Source: Armatimonadota bacterium
GTDB lineage: Bacteria; Armatimonadota; Fimbriimonadia; Fimbriimonadales; Fimbriimonadaceae
DNA length: 64,000 bases
Direction: 5' to 3'
NCBI GenBank assembly: GCA_023392285.1
Contig: JAEVZK010000091.1
Location: 1-64,000 of the forward strand
Made by a program: the position numbers and the translations under genes. This document shows, in pieces, positions 33,757-43,367 of the stretch. The notes under the pieces were generated by a model. That model saw nothing but the letters and a program-made list of their open reading frames with translations. It did not search any database and had not been told where the DNA came from. Position 1 is the stretch's first letter. Each line of letters opens with the position of its first letter.

Positions 33757-35610
33757 ATGAACATCAGCAGTGTCCACAATTCAGGAATTCCGTCGCCTTC
33801 TGCGGATCGAGATACGAGCGTTAATTCGCACTTAGCTCAATGCTTGATCAAGGTTGACGGGACGAATCTGTCGCCGGACATCATGAATGACGTCATCGAG
33901 GTGACGGTAGAGAACAGCATGTTCATGCCCGACTCCTGCCTCATCCGGGTAAATGACACGAAGGTCACCCACGTCGATGCCAGCCAATTCTTCATCGGGA
34001 AAGCGGTCGAAGTCTCTATGGGGGGAAACACCAATGAAATGACCAACATTTTCAAAGGTGAGATCGTGGGGCTGGATGTCGATTTCGCGGCTCATGGGAT
34101 GTCTTCCTTTACGGTCCGCTGCTTGAACAAGGCTCACCGTCTGCACCGGGACCGCAAGCGGCGAACGTTCCTACAAGTCAAAGCCTCCGACATCGTGTTG
34201 AAAGTGGCGTCTGATCACGGGCTGTCGTCGGAGGCGGACAGCGTCGGCCCGGTTCACGAGTATGTCTGTCAAAACAATCAAACGGACTGGGAATTCTTAC
34301 GCGAGATTGCGGATCGAAACGACTGCCGACTGTATGTCACTGACAATAAACTGAAGTTCAAGAAAGTGGATCAGCACCAAAACGAGGTTCCTATTCAATG
34401 GGGAGAAGAACTTCGATCATTTCGTCCACGGATCACTTCTGCAGGTCAGATCAACGAGGCTGTCGTCAAGGGTTGGGATCCCGGTCAGAAGAAAGAAATT
34501 GTGGCGACCAAGACCCAGGTGAATGGGGACCAGCAAACCGGTATCGGCAAATCCGGTGGCGACACTTCAAAGGCTGCTTTTGGTCCGTCGAAACAAGTCG
34601 TAGTCGACCGTCCAATCAAAACGCCGGCTGAGGCTGAGCAGATGGCTCAGTCGATCATTGATACCCGGCAAACTCGCTTCGTTGAAGCAGACGGGCTATG
34701 TACGGGAAATCCGAAAATTATGTCCGGCACCAGGGTCAATGTCGCGAAAGTCGGTCAGCGACTCACTGGAAAGTACAACGTGACGGCGACCGTTCACACG
34801 TATACGCCGGCTGAAGGCTATACGACTCAATTCATCTGCAGCGGCAAAGATCCGAACTCTCTTCTTGGGCTGATCGATGGCGAACGGCGCGAAGAGAGCA
34901 ACATCGGCGGCAACATTGTGATCGGAATCGTCACCGACAACAAAGATCCGGAGAGCCAAGGGCGCATGAAGGTCAAGTTCCCCTGGTTCGAAGACAATTT
35001 GGAGAGCACATGGTGCCGGCTCGTCTCACCGATGGCAGGCAAAGATCGAGGATTCCTCTTTCTTCCAGAAGTGGACGATGAAGTGCTCGTTGCCTTTGAG
35101 CATGGGGATATTACACGGCCGTTCGTGCTGGGTGCCCTCTGGAACGGAAAGGACTCGCCGCCCCGAAAGAGCGACGAAGTGGTGCCAAGCGGAGGCGTCG
35201 ATCGACGCCTGATCAAGACCCGCGTCGGGCACATCATCATGCTGGACGACAGCAATGACAAGTGCCAAGTATTTGTCCAAACCAAAGCCGGCCACATCAT
35301 CAATCTCGACGACGCGAACTCGAAGATCGAGGTGATCGACAAAACGGGCAGCAACAAGATGACGATCGATTCGAACGCCAACTCGATTAAGTTGGAGTGT
35401 GCGGGAAATTATGATGTGGACGCGAAAGGCAAAGTGACGATCAAAGGGCAGCAGGGGATCCTGCTCGACACGCCGCAAAACTTGGAAGGCAAGGGCATGA
35501 AGGTCGCGTTCGAGGCGCAGACGGCCGCTGAACTGAAGGGAACCGCGTCGGTTACCGTTCAGTCGTCCGGCCAGACGTCGATTAAGGGAACCATGGTGAT
35601 GATCAACTAA
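33757..35610 (+). CDS. VgrG/gp27-gp5-like spike protein (Afp8)
   Basis: 617-aa hub and spike that sits at the tip of the tube and pierces the target. Residues about 25-370 match the gp27-like hub (LIKVDGTNLSPDIMNDVIEV, DLDFAAHGMSSF-type core, QTDWEFLREIADRNDCRLYV). Residues about 387-480 are the gp5 OB fold (GIVTDNKDPESQGRMKVKFP, WCRLVSPMAGKDRGFLFLPE, DITRPFVLGALWNG). The C-terminal 130 residues are repetitive beta-helix (GHIIMLDDSN, GHIINLDDAN, NKMTIDSNANSIKLECAGN). No lysozyme domain is present. The stop overlaps the PAAR start by one base (TAATG). Confidence 0.95.
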   Translation: MNISSVHNSGIPSPSADRDTSVNSHLAQCLIKVDGTNLSPDIMNDVIEVTVENSMFMPDSCLIRVNDTKVTHVDASQFFIGKAVEVSMGGNTNEMTNIFKGEIVGLDVDFAAHGMSSFTVRCLNKAHRLHRDRKRRTFLQVKASDIVLKVASDHGLSSEADSVGPVHEYVCQNNQTDWEFLREIADRNDCRLYVTDNKLKFKKVDQHQNEVPIQWGEELRSFRPRITSAGQINEAVVKGWDPGQKKEIVATKTQVNGDQQTGIGKSGGDTSKAAFGPSKQVVVDRPIKTPAEAEQMAQSIIDTRQTRFVEADGLCTGNPKIMSGTRVNVAKVGQRLTGKYNVTATVHTYTPAEGYTTQFICSGKDPNSLLGLIDGERREESNIGGNIVIGIVTDNKDPESQGRMKVKFPWFEDNLESTWCRLVSPMAGKDRGFLFLPEVDDEVLVAFEHGDITRPFVLGALWNGKDSPPRKSDEVVPSGGVDRRLIKTRVGHIIMLDDSNDKCQVFVQTKAGHIINLDDANSKIEVIDKTGSNKMTIDSNANSIKLECAGNYDVDAKGKVTIKGQQGILLDTPQNLEGKGMKVAFEAQTAAELKGTASVTVQSSGQTSIKGTMVMIN

Positions 35611-35915
35611 TGGGAAAACCAGCAGCAAGACTTGGAGATAGCTGTGCCCATGGAGGCACGATTGTGGCAGGTTGTCCGACCGTGCTCATTGGCGGACAAC
35701 CCGCCGCTCGCTTGGGCGACATGCACGTTTGTCCGATGTCGACGCCAGCGACGCCACCGATTCCGCACGTAGGAGGGCCGATCTTGCCGCCTTGCTCACC
35801 AACGGTGATCATTGGCGGGATGCCTGCGGCTAGAGTTGGTGATATGGCGCTGTGTCCTCCTAGTCCGCCGGATTCGATCGTAGCAGGCTGTCCAACCGTG
35901 CTTATTGGCCCATAA
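35610..35915 (+). CDS. PAAR-domain tip protein (Afp10-like)
   Basis: A 101-aa cone that caps the spike. It carries three repeats of the PAAR type: KPAARLGDSCAHGG and CPTVLIGGQPAARLGD, MPAARVGD, and a final GCPTVLIG. His and Cys residues (CAHGG, MHVCP, MALCP) could bind the metal at the tip. It has no extension, so it is a bare tip rather than an effector fusion. An 83-bp gap follows before gp25. Confidence 0.95.
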   Translation: MGKPAARLGDSCAHGGTIVAGCPTVLIGGQPAARLGDMHVCPMSTPATPPIPHVGGPILPPCSPTVIIGGMPAARVGDMALCPPSPPDSIVAGCPTVLIGP

Positions 35916-35998
35916 AGCAATGCTTTGACAGGTTAGAACGGATATAGTGAGATACAGGTTTTCTGGGGAGGAGACCTGGGGGAATTGAGGGAGATAAC

Positions 35999-36403
35999 TT
36001 GGATCAGACCAAGAACTTTTTAGGATCAGGCTGGAAGTTTCCGCCACGGTTGGATAACCGGGGGCGGATCGAGCTCGTGCATCAGGAAGACGACGTCGAA
36101 GAGGCGATCCGTATGGTTCTGCTGACTCGCAAGGGAGAAAGACCGATGCGACCCGAATTCGGATGTGAGATTCACGACCTTGTTTTTGCGCCGAACGATG
36201 CCGCCACTGCTGGTCTTGCTCGCCGATTCGTGACCGAGTCGCTAAAGCGGTGGGAACCTCGCATTCGAGTTCTCAACGTCCACACCGCTCCTGATCGCCA
36301 GAATCGCGAGCGGCTGATGATCAACATTGATTACGAAGTGATCGTCACCCAAGACCGCCGCAATCTCGTTTTCCCGTTCTACGTGATCCCCGGAGAAGAT
36401 TAA
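35999..36403 (+). CDS. baseplate wedge protein gp25/gpW-like (Afp9)
   Basis: 134-aa baseplate subunit that nucleates the sheath. Seen: FLGSGWKFPP at the N-terminus, the conserved IRMVLLTRKGERPMRPEFG with the EFGC arm, and FVTESLKRWEPRIRVLNV. The C-terminal strand contains NLVFPFYVI. The start is TTG 35999 with GAGGGAG at 35986-35992. The 83-bp gap upstream has TTGACA at 35925-35930 but no matching -10 at the right spacing, so an internal promoter is not convincing. Confidence 0.95.
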   Translation: MDQTKNFLGSGWKFPPRLDNRGRIELVHQEDDVEEAIRMVLLTRKGERPMRPEFGCEIHDLVFAPNDAATAGLARRFVTESLKRWEPRIRVLNVHTAPDRQNRERLMINIDYEVIVTQDRRNLVFPFYVIPGED

Positions 36404-36406
36404 TCC

Positions 36407-38536
36407 ATGTCGCTTCCAGCACCCAACCTAGATACAAGAAGTTTTCAAGATATCGTCGACGATTCAAAGCGACAGATCGGCCTTCGCTGTCCTGAGTGGA
36501 CGGATCACAACGTCTCCGATCCTGGCATCACGCTCATCGAGCAGTTCGCCTACATGACGGAGATGACGCTCTTCCGGATGAATCAAGTCCCTGAGCGCAA
36601 TTACATCAAGTTCCTTGAGATGATCGGAGTCTCGCTTGAGATGCCGGAGGCGGCACGAACCGATCTGCGTTTCCGAATCTCCCGGTACATCAGGGACGAG
36701 GAAGGTGCCGAGGCCAATGAACTGACTCTTTTCGGAGGAAGAACGGTAGCTTCCACGATGCGAACCGAGACTGAGGAAGCGATCGAATTTGTGACCGATG
36801 CAGATATTCGCATGGTGCGGCCCAAACTCTCGCACACGTTCGCATTGCCCGCTCCTGATAACGACGAAGGACTGAAGGAGGCGCTCGGTGCGAGAATCTA
36901 CAACGAGAAGGCGCTGAAAGACGGCTCTTTCCAGATCTTCGGCGCGGTGCCCAAACAAAACGAAGCCATGTATTTCGGCTTTGAAAATGATATCAATGGC
37001 AATCTCATCGCGCTGGAAGTTGGGGCTCTAACGGCCGCCGCGACCGGTCTCAACGAGAGCTATCCCGCCCAAGTGTGGGAAGTCTGGACCCTCAACGGTT
37101 GGGAGCGGCTTGAGATCGATAACGACAGCACGTTCGGCTTTAACCGCTCAGGCACGGTCGAACTCGCCTTTCCGCGAAATCTCGATCAACGGCTCATTGG
37201 AGGCAAGCGCGCTTACTGGGCGAGAGTGCGCTACACGGTCGATCGTCACGATCTTCCGCCGCGTGGATCGGATTACTCCGGCCCCGACCCTTACCAGAAG
37301 TCTCCCGAGATCACCTCGCTTGCCGCGATGACGATCGGCGGGACGGCTCCGGCAAGCAATGCGACCGTGGTGGTTGGCGAGCTGGTCGGCTTGAGCGATG
37401 GTCTTCCGGGGCAAGTCTTCCGAACTCGATACAACCCGGTGCTGCGGCTCGGTCTCGAAGAAACGGTGGTGGTCGGAGCCATCGGCGAAGATCCGACCGA
37501 CCTGGAAAGCTGGACTCGCTGGGAGCGAGTGGAAGATTTCTCTGAATCTACCGCGAATGATCGGCATTTCACCTTCGACGAATTAACGGGCGAAATCGCT
37601 TTTGGTCCCGTCGTCCAGCAGCCGGATGGCACCACCCGTGCGCATGGCTCGGTTCCCGAGAAGGGCCTATCGATCGCTCTCACGAGTTATCGGATTGGCG
37701 GTGGAGTGCAAGGGAACGTGCGTGAGAACAAGGTTCGCACGCTCAAGGCGGCCTATCCTTATATTACGGATGTGCGGAATCCCCGCCCTGCGACCGGGGG
37801 AAGAGATCAGGAGACTTTGGAGCACGCGAAGCTGCGCGCTCGCGAGTACATCAAGACCCGAAATCGAGCCGTGACCGCCGAAGACTTCGAAGTTTTGGCC
37901 GCCAAGGGATCGCCAGGAGTGGGGCGTGCTCGCTGCGTCCAGCCTCTCATTCATCCAGGCTCTGACGTGGACATCAAGCCCGGAACGGTAAAGGTTTTGA
38001 TCGTTCCTGCGATGAGTCGCGACACGATGGTGCCCCAGCCCGCCGACCTGCGCGTGGACCGACGAACGATCGATGAGGTTTATGCCTTCCTGGATGAACG
38101 CCGGTTGCTTACTACGGTGCTGAACGTTGGCGAGCCGGAGTATGTGTTCGTCTCCGTTGACATCAAACTGGTGGCAGACCCTCGGGCAGATGCCGAGCAG
38201 GTGGCGCGGCGCGTCCAAGAACAGCTTAATCTTTACCTGCACCCGCTCTTTGGTGGACCACAGGGGGCGGGCTGGCCATTCAGAAGGGCGCTCACCCTTG
38301 CCGACGTTTACGCCCAAGTCGGCGCTGTCCGCGGTGTTGCTTTCCTGCTCGATGCCAAGATTTTTGTGTCGCGAATTGCCAATTACGAGGAGGGTGTGCT
38401 CTCCCAGGAGACTCAAGTCTCGAACGAGGAAGGTGTCCGCCTCGGCGAATACGAACTGCTAACCAGCCGACAACACAACATTCGCGTCGTGCCCATGAGC
38501 GCGGTTGGACGCGAGGAGGAGACGGTTTCCGTCTAA
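36407..38536 (+). CDS. baseplate J protein (gp6/Afp11-like)
   Basis: 709-aa baseplate wedge component. The N-terminus (RSFQDIVDDSKRQIGLRCPE, WTDHNVSDPGITLIEQFAYM) is the classic opening of eCIS baseplate J proteins. The C-terminal region shows YIKTRNRAVTAEDFEVLAAK, VKVLIVPAMS and the ring-forming RRVQEQLNLYLHPLFGGPQ with ADVYAQVGAVRGVAFL. It starts 3 bp after gp25, and its 3' end is followed 4 bp later by tail protein I, so these are translationally coupled. Confidence 0.96.
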   Translation: MSLPAPNLDTRSFQDIVDDSKRQIGLRCPEWTDHNVSDPGITLIEQFAYMTEMTLFRMNQVPERNYIKFLEMIGVSLEMPEAARTDLRFRISRYIRDEEGAEANELTLFGGRTVASTMRTETEEAIEFVTDADIRMVRPKLSHTFALPAPDNDEGLKEALGARIYNEKALKDGSFQIFGAVPKQNEAMYFGFENDINGNLIALEVGALTAAATGLNESYPAQVWEVWTLNGWERLEIDNDSTFGFNRSGTVELAFPRNLDQRLIGGKRAYWARVRYTVDRHDLPPRGSDYSGPDPYQKSPEITSLAAMTIGGTAPASNATVVVGELVGLSDGLPGQVFRTRYNPVLRLGLEETVVVGAIGEDPTDLESWTRWERVEDFSESTANDRHFTFDELTGEIAFGPVVQQPDGTTRAHGSVPEKGLSIALTSYRIGGGVQGNVRENKVRTLKAAYPYITDVRNPRPATGGRDQETLEHAKLRAREYIKTRNRAVTAEDFEVLAAKGSPGVGRARCVQPLIHPGSDVDIKPGTVKVLIVPAMSRDTMVPQPADLRVDRRTIDEVYAFLDERRLLTTVLNVGEPEYVFVSVDIKLVADPRADAEQVARRVQEQLNLYLHPLFGGPQGAGWPFRRALTLADVYAQVGAVRGVAFLLDAKIFVSRIANYEEGVLSQETQVSNEEGVRLGEYELLTSRQHNIRVVPMSAVGREEETVSV

Positions 38537-38540
38537 TTCC

Positions 38541-39665
38541 ATGGCGATCATTGAGAGTGGAGGCTATATCAAGCGATTGAACGAGCCTCGAATCGATGGA
38601 ATTGAAGCCGAGCTGGTGCCCGACTTCAACTTCGTTTCATTGAAACCGAAGCCGGTCGGCATTTCCCCTGCCCGGCTGCGCATGCTGTGGCATGACGGCA
38701 CCAAGCCCTCCGGCGCTTCTCTCCGCATTTCGTCGGAGGACGGCAAAAGCCGTAAGTTCAGAATTTGGGTGGAGAGCTCTGATAATCGTTTCCGACCCAA
38801 TTGGATTCGTTGGGCGCTTCCCACTCGTCAAGCTCGGGAGCTCAGCGGAGGAGATTCGCTGGTCGCCCAGGATGAGCTGTTTCAAGACGACCAAGTGATG
38901 AATTTGATGGTGACGGCGGGGGAGACCCGATCCGTCACGCTCGAGTTCGTAGCGAATCTCGATGGATTCACTCCGACCGGAGATTTTCCGTTCGAAATAG
39001 TGATTCAGGACATTACCGACAGCGCCAACGGTAACGCCGGAGTGCATCGGGTCAACGGGACGCTCTGCCTCACTCATCCAGATTCAAAGATCTTAAATGA
39101 TCTGCCCGCCCTCTATCGCGAGGCTCTCTGGGATATGCGGGATGATGTGGCGGGGTATCAGGACCCGCCCTTCTTCGAGCGATTTCTGCTCGGTTTCGAA
39201 GATGTGGTCGAGCCGCTGCAGCAGACGCTCGATCAACTGGATCGACTCTTTGGGCCCTACTCGACGCCGCCTGATTTCGTGCTCTGGCTGGGCGCTTGGG
39301 TGGCGATGCCGCTCGATGAGAATTGGCCCGAGATGCGTCGTCGGAAGCTAGTCAAGGAAGCGGTCAACCTCTACCGATGGCGCGGGACCAAAAAGGGCCT
39401 TTCGCGCTACCTCGAAATTTACTGCGGAGTTAAGCCAGACATTCACGATCAGCCAGTCGACGGCATGAAGCTAGGCCCTGACAACAAGCTCGGTTCAAAG
39501 ACGGCGACTCTTGGAAATGTGCCGCCGCACACCTTTGTGGTTACGGTGGCCATACCGGATTCAGAAAAAATAAAGGAGCAAACGATCCACGACATTATTC
39601 GCTATGAAAAGCCCGCTCACACCGCCTATGCGCTGCGGGTTATCAGACAAGGGAGAGGGGAATAA
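38541..39665 (+). CDS. phage tail protein I-like baseplate protein (Afp12)
   Basis: 374 aa. The N-terminal half (residues 1-180) is a beta-rich domain. The C-terminal half contains the gpI/gp7-like signature: LPALYREALWDMRDD, FLLGFEDVVEPLQQTLDQLD, STPPDFVLWLGAWVAMPLD and LVKEAVNLYRWRGTKKGLSR with YLEIYCGV. In Afp-type particles this protein completes the baseplate wedge with gp6-like subunits. ATG 38541 (MAIIESGG) fits the family; the longer frame from 38505 overlaps baseplate J and lacks an SD. The next gene follows after 3 bp. Confidence 0.94.
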   Translation: MAIIESGGYIKRLNEPRIDGIEAELVPDFNFVSLKPKPVGISPARLRMLWHDGTKPSGASLRISSEDGKSRKFRIWVESSDNRFRPNWIRWALPTRQARELSGGDSLVAQDELFQDDQVMNLMVTAGETRSVTLEFVANLDGFTPTGDFPFEIVIQDITDSANGNAGVHRVNGTLCLTHPDSKILNDLPALYREALWDMRDDVAGYQDPPFFERFLLGFEDVVEPLQQTLDQLDRLFGPYSTPPDFVLWLGAWVAMPLDENWPEMRRRKLVKEAVNLYRWRGTKKGLSRYLEIYCGVKPDIHDQPVDGMKLGPDNKLGSKTATLGNVPPHTFVVTVAIPDSEKIKEQTIHDIIRYEKPAHTAYALRVIRQGRGE

Positions 39666-39668
39666 ACC

Positions 39669-40829
39669 ATGCCGATAGAGGAACTTATTTCGCGCCGAAT
39701 TACCGGCATATCACCATTTAACGAACTGCCGATCGATGCCGACATCTGGCGCGAGGCTCACGGGCACCACCATACCCACCGGCACCTTCACTCGGTTTCT
39801 GTACACCGTCCGGGCATCGTCTATGGTCTGGAAGTCGTGGTCTCGAAAAAGGATCGTACGCTTGTGGTTGCTCCCGGAGTAGGCATCGACAGCGACGGCA
39901 ACACGCTGCTGCTCAGCGAACCGGCTACGTTTTTGATGGAAGAGAAAGGGCAGCTTTACATCACGATCTCGTACGAGGACAACGTCGACAGCAAGTCGGC
40001 GGTGACCGTCGGCGGGGGCAAGAAATATTTCCGCTTGGTCGAGGGCCGTCAGGTGATCGCTACCAAGGATCTGCCGAAAGGCGCTTATCTCGAGTTGGCT
40101 CGAATCGATCGGTCTGGCAAAGACAAGCCCATCAAGGAGGCCGCCAATCCGTTCGATCCGGCCGAGGACGAGTTGAACCTCCTATATCGCCAGCAAGCGT
40201 TTCCTGCGTGCTACGCAGATGGCGGCATTGGCGAGGTCGTCTTCCTGCCAAAGTCCGATCCATCTGCATGGAAGCCGAATCGGGCTGGACTTTACGGCTT
40301 GGTTCGTGAGGCGAATGGCTGCGGATTTCATCTTGATTTCAGCGGTCTCTACAATCTTCGAGCGCCGGGTCCGGAAATGCCGATATTTCTCTATGTAGCC
40401 TGTGCGGGCGATTTCCAGCCCCTTTCCGATGAGCAGGTGAGTGGGCTCAAGAAATACCTCGACAACGGGGGCACACTTGTGGCTGAAGCCAGTAAAGGAG
40501 ATGCCGGTTTTGCGAAAGCTTTTGCGGATGTCTCGAAAAAAATCGGCGCAACGATGAAAAAAGTGGCGAAAGGAAGCCCGTTGCTGACGTCGCATCATAT
40601 GTTTTCCGCGCCGCCGGCCGGAGCGCAGGATAAGGGCGAGGTTCAGGCAGATCTGGATCGAGGCGTGATCTTATCGACCTTCGATTACGGGGCGGCGTGG
40701 CAAGGCGAAGTGGCTAGCCCGGATGCAACGGATGCGCGAGATCGCATTCGTGCAGCCCAAGAATTCGGACATAACATCATTGCGTTCGCGGCCAAAAGGA
40801 AAAGGCTCAGCGAATTAGCTCGACTATAA
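39669..40829 (+). CDS. eCIS-associated protein with DUF4159-like C-terminal domain
   Basis: 386 aa. The N-terminal 130 residues (DIWREAHGHHHTHRHLHSVS then GIVYGLEVVVS, VAPGVGIDSDGN) are of a type found after baseplate genes in other eCIS loci, with a His-rich HGHHHTHRH run. The C-terminal part (FLYVACAGDFQPLSDEQVSG, LKKYLDNGGTLVAEAS) matches the DUF4159/glutamine-amidotransferase-like fold. Its likely role is as a baseplate or fibre-attachment part, inferred from position. The His cluster may bind metal. Confidence 0.7.
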   Translation: MPIEELISRRITGISPFNELPIDADIWREAHGHHHTHRHLHSVSVHRPGIVYGLEVVVSKKDRTLVVAPGVGIDSDGNTLLLSEPATFLMEEKGQLYITISYEDNVDSKSAVTVGGGKKYFRLVEGRQVIATKDLPKGAYLELARIDRSGKDKPIKEAANPFDPAEDELNLLYRQQAFPACYADGGIGEVVFLPKSDPSAWKPNRAGLYGLVREANGCGFHLDFSGLYNLRAPGPEMPIFLYVACAGDFQPLSDEQVSGLKKYLDNGGTLVAEASKGDAGFAKAFADVSKKIGATMKKVAKGSPLLTSHHMFSAPPAGAQDKGEVQADLDRGVILSTFDYGAAWQGEVASPDATDARDRIRAAQEFGHNIIAFAAKRKRLSELARL

Positions 40830-40838
40830 GGAAGATTA

Positions 40839-43367
40839 TTGAGGACAAGTCAGAAGAGAAGTTGGTCGAACCCGACTCCCGGCACCATACTGGATGTACC
40901 GCAGGGAGAAACGGCTGAAGTTCGGTTCACATGCAATAACGACCAGCAAAAGGTGGTTCGTTTTGAGCTGGAAGCTTCCGGCCTCGGTTCTTGGGCGCAA
41001 GCTACGACCGAGCATGCAGTGGCCCCTTTCGATACTTCTGACCTGATATTCGAAATCACCCCGAAAGCGACCGCAGACCTCGGAGACTACTCCTTTACGG
41101 TGAGACTCACCTGCGGTGGCGATCTCGTCGAGCCACTTGGCGAACGGAATTTAATCCTTAGAGTCGTGGAAGGAGCGGCACCTGAGCCAGTCACTCCCGA
41201 GCCACCTGCTCCTGTTCCGGTGAGCGAACTCGCGCCGCCAGTTGAGGCGGAGAAGCCTAAACCCAAGGAAAAGAAGGCGGCGGCTGAAAAGCCGAAAGTT
41301 GAAGAAGAAGTCGCTAAGACTCCTAGAACCACTGGCCGAAAGAAGGCTGTCCCGGAAGAGTCGTCAGCAGTGAATGGTTCCACAGCGGTTCAGCCCCCGG
41401 TTCCGACGCCCGATCCGCAACCCGAACCGGTACCGCCGATTCCGACCCCGGAGCCAATCCCGCCTACTCCTACACCAGAGCCGCCCTCGCCTCCAATCCC
41501 GGTTGCGGAGGAGCCGACCATCGTGGAGGAGGCACCCGTCGCTCCAGAGCCCGAGGTCAAGTTTGCGCCAGAACCCGAGCCCGAGCCGGAACCCAAATTT
41601 GCTCCTGAACCCGAACCTGAACCTGAACCTGAGCCGGAACCCGAACCCGTTTACACGCAGCCGGAGCCGGAAATCGTTTACGTCGAGGAGCCAAAGCCAG
41701 AGCCTGCGCCAGATCCGGTGCCCGTCTCCAGACCAGAGCCGAAGGTGGTGAAAGTCGTCGACCTTGGTCCACAGCAGGTGGCTTCGGCTCCGACCGCGTG
41801 GGAAGAAGAGGATGAACGGGCGCACAAGCTCCAAATTGAAGCCGATGCAATCGTAGGAAATCCCAAAGAGGGAACCACCATCTACGCCCGCCCAGGCGAA
41901 AAGGTGCTTGTTCGGTTTAGCATCAAGAACGAACAAGGTGGTGTGCGCACCTACGTCATTCAGGAGGATCGAGCTCTTCCTCACGAGTGGATCGCTCTGG
42001 TCCAGGATCAAGTGAACATCACCCCAGGGGGAACCGGCGATGTCTCGTTTATCCTAACGCCGCCGCTGTCGGCTGAACCCGCCACTTATCCGTTCAACAT
42101 TTCCTACGGCATCCTTGGCCAGCCACTGACGCCGGTTTACCTCCAGCTCTGTGTGCAAGCCGCGCCCGCGGTGAGGTTGAAGGCAAAGGCGACCACTTCG
42201 CGCGTGTTCGTTCCGTTTGCGCGCTCGCCAGAATTCGATTTCGTGGTCGAGAGCCAGGGCAACGCCGACACCGCATACCGAATCGGCGTCAAGGATCCGC
42301 TCGCAGAGAAGGACGATAAAGGACGAACGAAGGGGCCGGACGACCTCTATGAAACGCCGACTTGGCGGTACATCTTCGATCGCGAGTTGGACACGCTTTC
42401 GTCTCCCAGTGCCAACCGCGCGCCAACTCCGGAGAACCACAAGATGAAGCTTGTGCGAAAGGGTGTTTGGTGGTTTGGCTGGGTCGAGAAGCATAAGATG
42501 AACGTCTCGGCGAGGCCGGTGACGGATCAGGAGAATGGGGGCAAGGTCGACAACTCGGTTGAGATCGTTGGTCGCCGATGGCGAATTTTCCCTCTGCCGG
42601 GTTTTCTGATGATTCCGCTACTCATCATTGCCTTTATCCTGATTGGTTCGGGTGCGGATAACCTACGTGTCACCAACGGAAAGATAAGCGACGACGGCTA
42701 CTATTACGTGGTGGGCGATAAGCTCGGTGACACGAACCTGCCGGTGAAGCTCAAATGGAATGCACCGTTCTATGCGTTCTTGAAGGGCAGCAAACTGGAG
42801 GCAGGAGCGGGCGCGCCGCTCGACATGAACCGGGGTAACGCAACCGATGTCGTCGCTCTCCAGGATTACGGCCAATCGAGGAAAATAACCTACAGCGTCG
42901 GTTCTAAGTTCTCTTGGGCCAGAAAGGAAGTTAATGTTCGGTTCGTCCCGCTGAAAACGGAGGGCCAGCTAGCGATTCTCGATGGAAACGGGGTCAAACA
43001 GGTTGGCGAGGCGAGCGAAGGCAAGATTGGTGAAGATCAGGTCCCGACGCGAGACCGCGAAATTGTGATTCCGGTAAAGAAGGGAGGCACGACTCGACTG
43101 AACTTTCGCAATCTCACTGGGGTGAAGGGCATAAACGGCCAGCAAGTTGTCTTGTGGACTTTGCATGCGCCCGAAGGATTCACGATCAACGACTTCTTGT
43201 ATAAGAATGGAGACAACCAGATTGTGAACCCAGCTGCGACGGTTACGGCCAAGATTCAGCACAACGATGACGGCCAAGTACCGGAGGACGGCGCGGTGTG
43301 GGAACTCATGAGCACGGACAGCTACTATCAGCACTTAAAGATTCGATTCAAGGTGGTGGGCAACTAA
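40839..43367 (+). CDS. membrane protein with Ig-like domains and Pro/Glu-rich arm
   Basis: 842 aa starting at TTG 40839 with AAGGAAG just upstream. Residues about 10-110 form a beta-sandwich-like domain ([20 protein letters not shown]). About 115-310 is a Pro/Glu/Ala/Lys-rich arm with (PE)n runs. About 325-570 contains further Ig-like strands ([20 protein letters not shown]). One transmembrane helix lies near 588-608 ([19 protein letters not shown]). The last 230 residues would be on the other side of the membrane. There is no signal peptide, so the topology is probably N-terminus in the cytosol. It may tether the injection machine to the inner membrane (inference). Confidence 0.72.
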   Translation: MRTSQKRSWSNPTPGTILDVPQGETAEVRFTCNNDQQKVVRFELEASGLGSWAQATTEHAVAPFDTSDLIFEITPKATADLGDYSFTVRLTCGGDLVEPLGERNLILRVVEGAAPEPVTPEPPAPVPVSELAPPVEAEKPKPKEKKAAAEKPKVEEEVAKTPRTTGRKKAVPEESSAVNGSTAVQPPVPTPDPQPEPVPPIPTPEPIPPTPTPEPPSPPIPVAEEPTIVEEAPVAPEPEVKFAPEPEPEPEPKFAPEPEPEPEPEPEPEPVYTQPEPEIVYVEEPKPEPAPDPVPVSRPEPKVVKVVDLGPQQVASAPTAWEEEDERAHKLQIEADAIVGNPKEGTTIYARPGEKVLVRFSIKNEQGGVRTYVIQEDRALPHEWIALVQDQVNITPGGTGDVSFILTPPLSAEPATYPFNISYGILGQPLTPVYLQLCVQAAPAVRLKAKATTSRVFVPFARSPEFDFVVESQGNADTAYRIGVKDPLAEKDDKGRTKGPDDLYETPTWRYIFDRELDTLSSPSANRAPTPENHKMKLVRKGVWWFGWVEKHKMNVSARPVTDQENGGKVDNSVEIVGRRWRIFPLPGFLMIPLLIIAFILIGSGADNLRVTNGKISDDGYYYVVGDKLGDTNLPVKLKWNAPFYAFLKGSKLEAGAGAPLDMNRGNATDVVALQDYGQSRKITYSVGSKFSWARKEVNVRFVPLKTEGQLAILDGNGVKQVGEASEGKIGEDQVPTRDREIVIPVKKGGTTRLNFRNLTGVKGINGQQVVLWTLHAPEGFTINDFLYKNGDNQIVNPAATVTAKIQHNDDGQVPEDGAVWELMSTDSYYQHLKIRFKVVGN

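Noticed and set aside
35925..35948. TTGACA with TATAGT before the gp25 gene as an internal promoter
   Set aside because: The spacing is 12 bp, too short for a sigma-70-type promoter, and there is no good -10 at 16-18 bp.
19292..40829. Type VI secretion system or an integrated contractile prophage
   Set aside because: A single sheath with Afp-like tube paralogues, LysM, gp27-gp5 fusion, J and I proteins and DUF4157 fits eCIS. There are no TssB/TssC split sheath, TssJLM, capsid, portal, terminase, integrase or lysis genes.
41390..41760. Repetitive DNA in the Pro/Glu-rich region as a CRISPR or tandem-repeat array
   Set aside because: The repeats are in-frame PE/EPEP codons of a protein arm, of irregular period and with no spacers.
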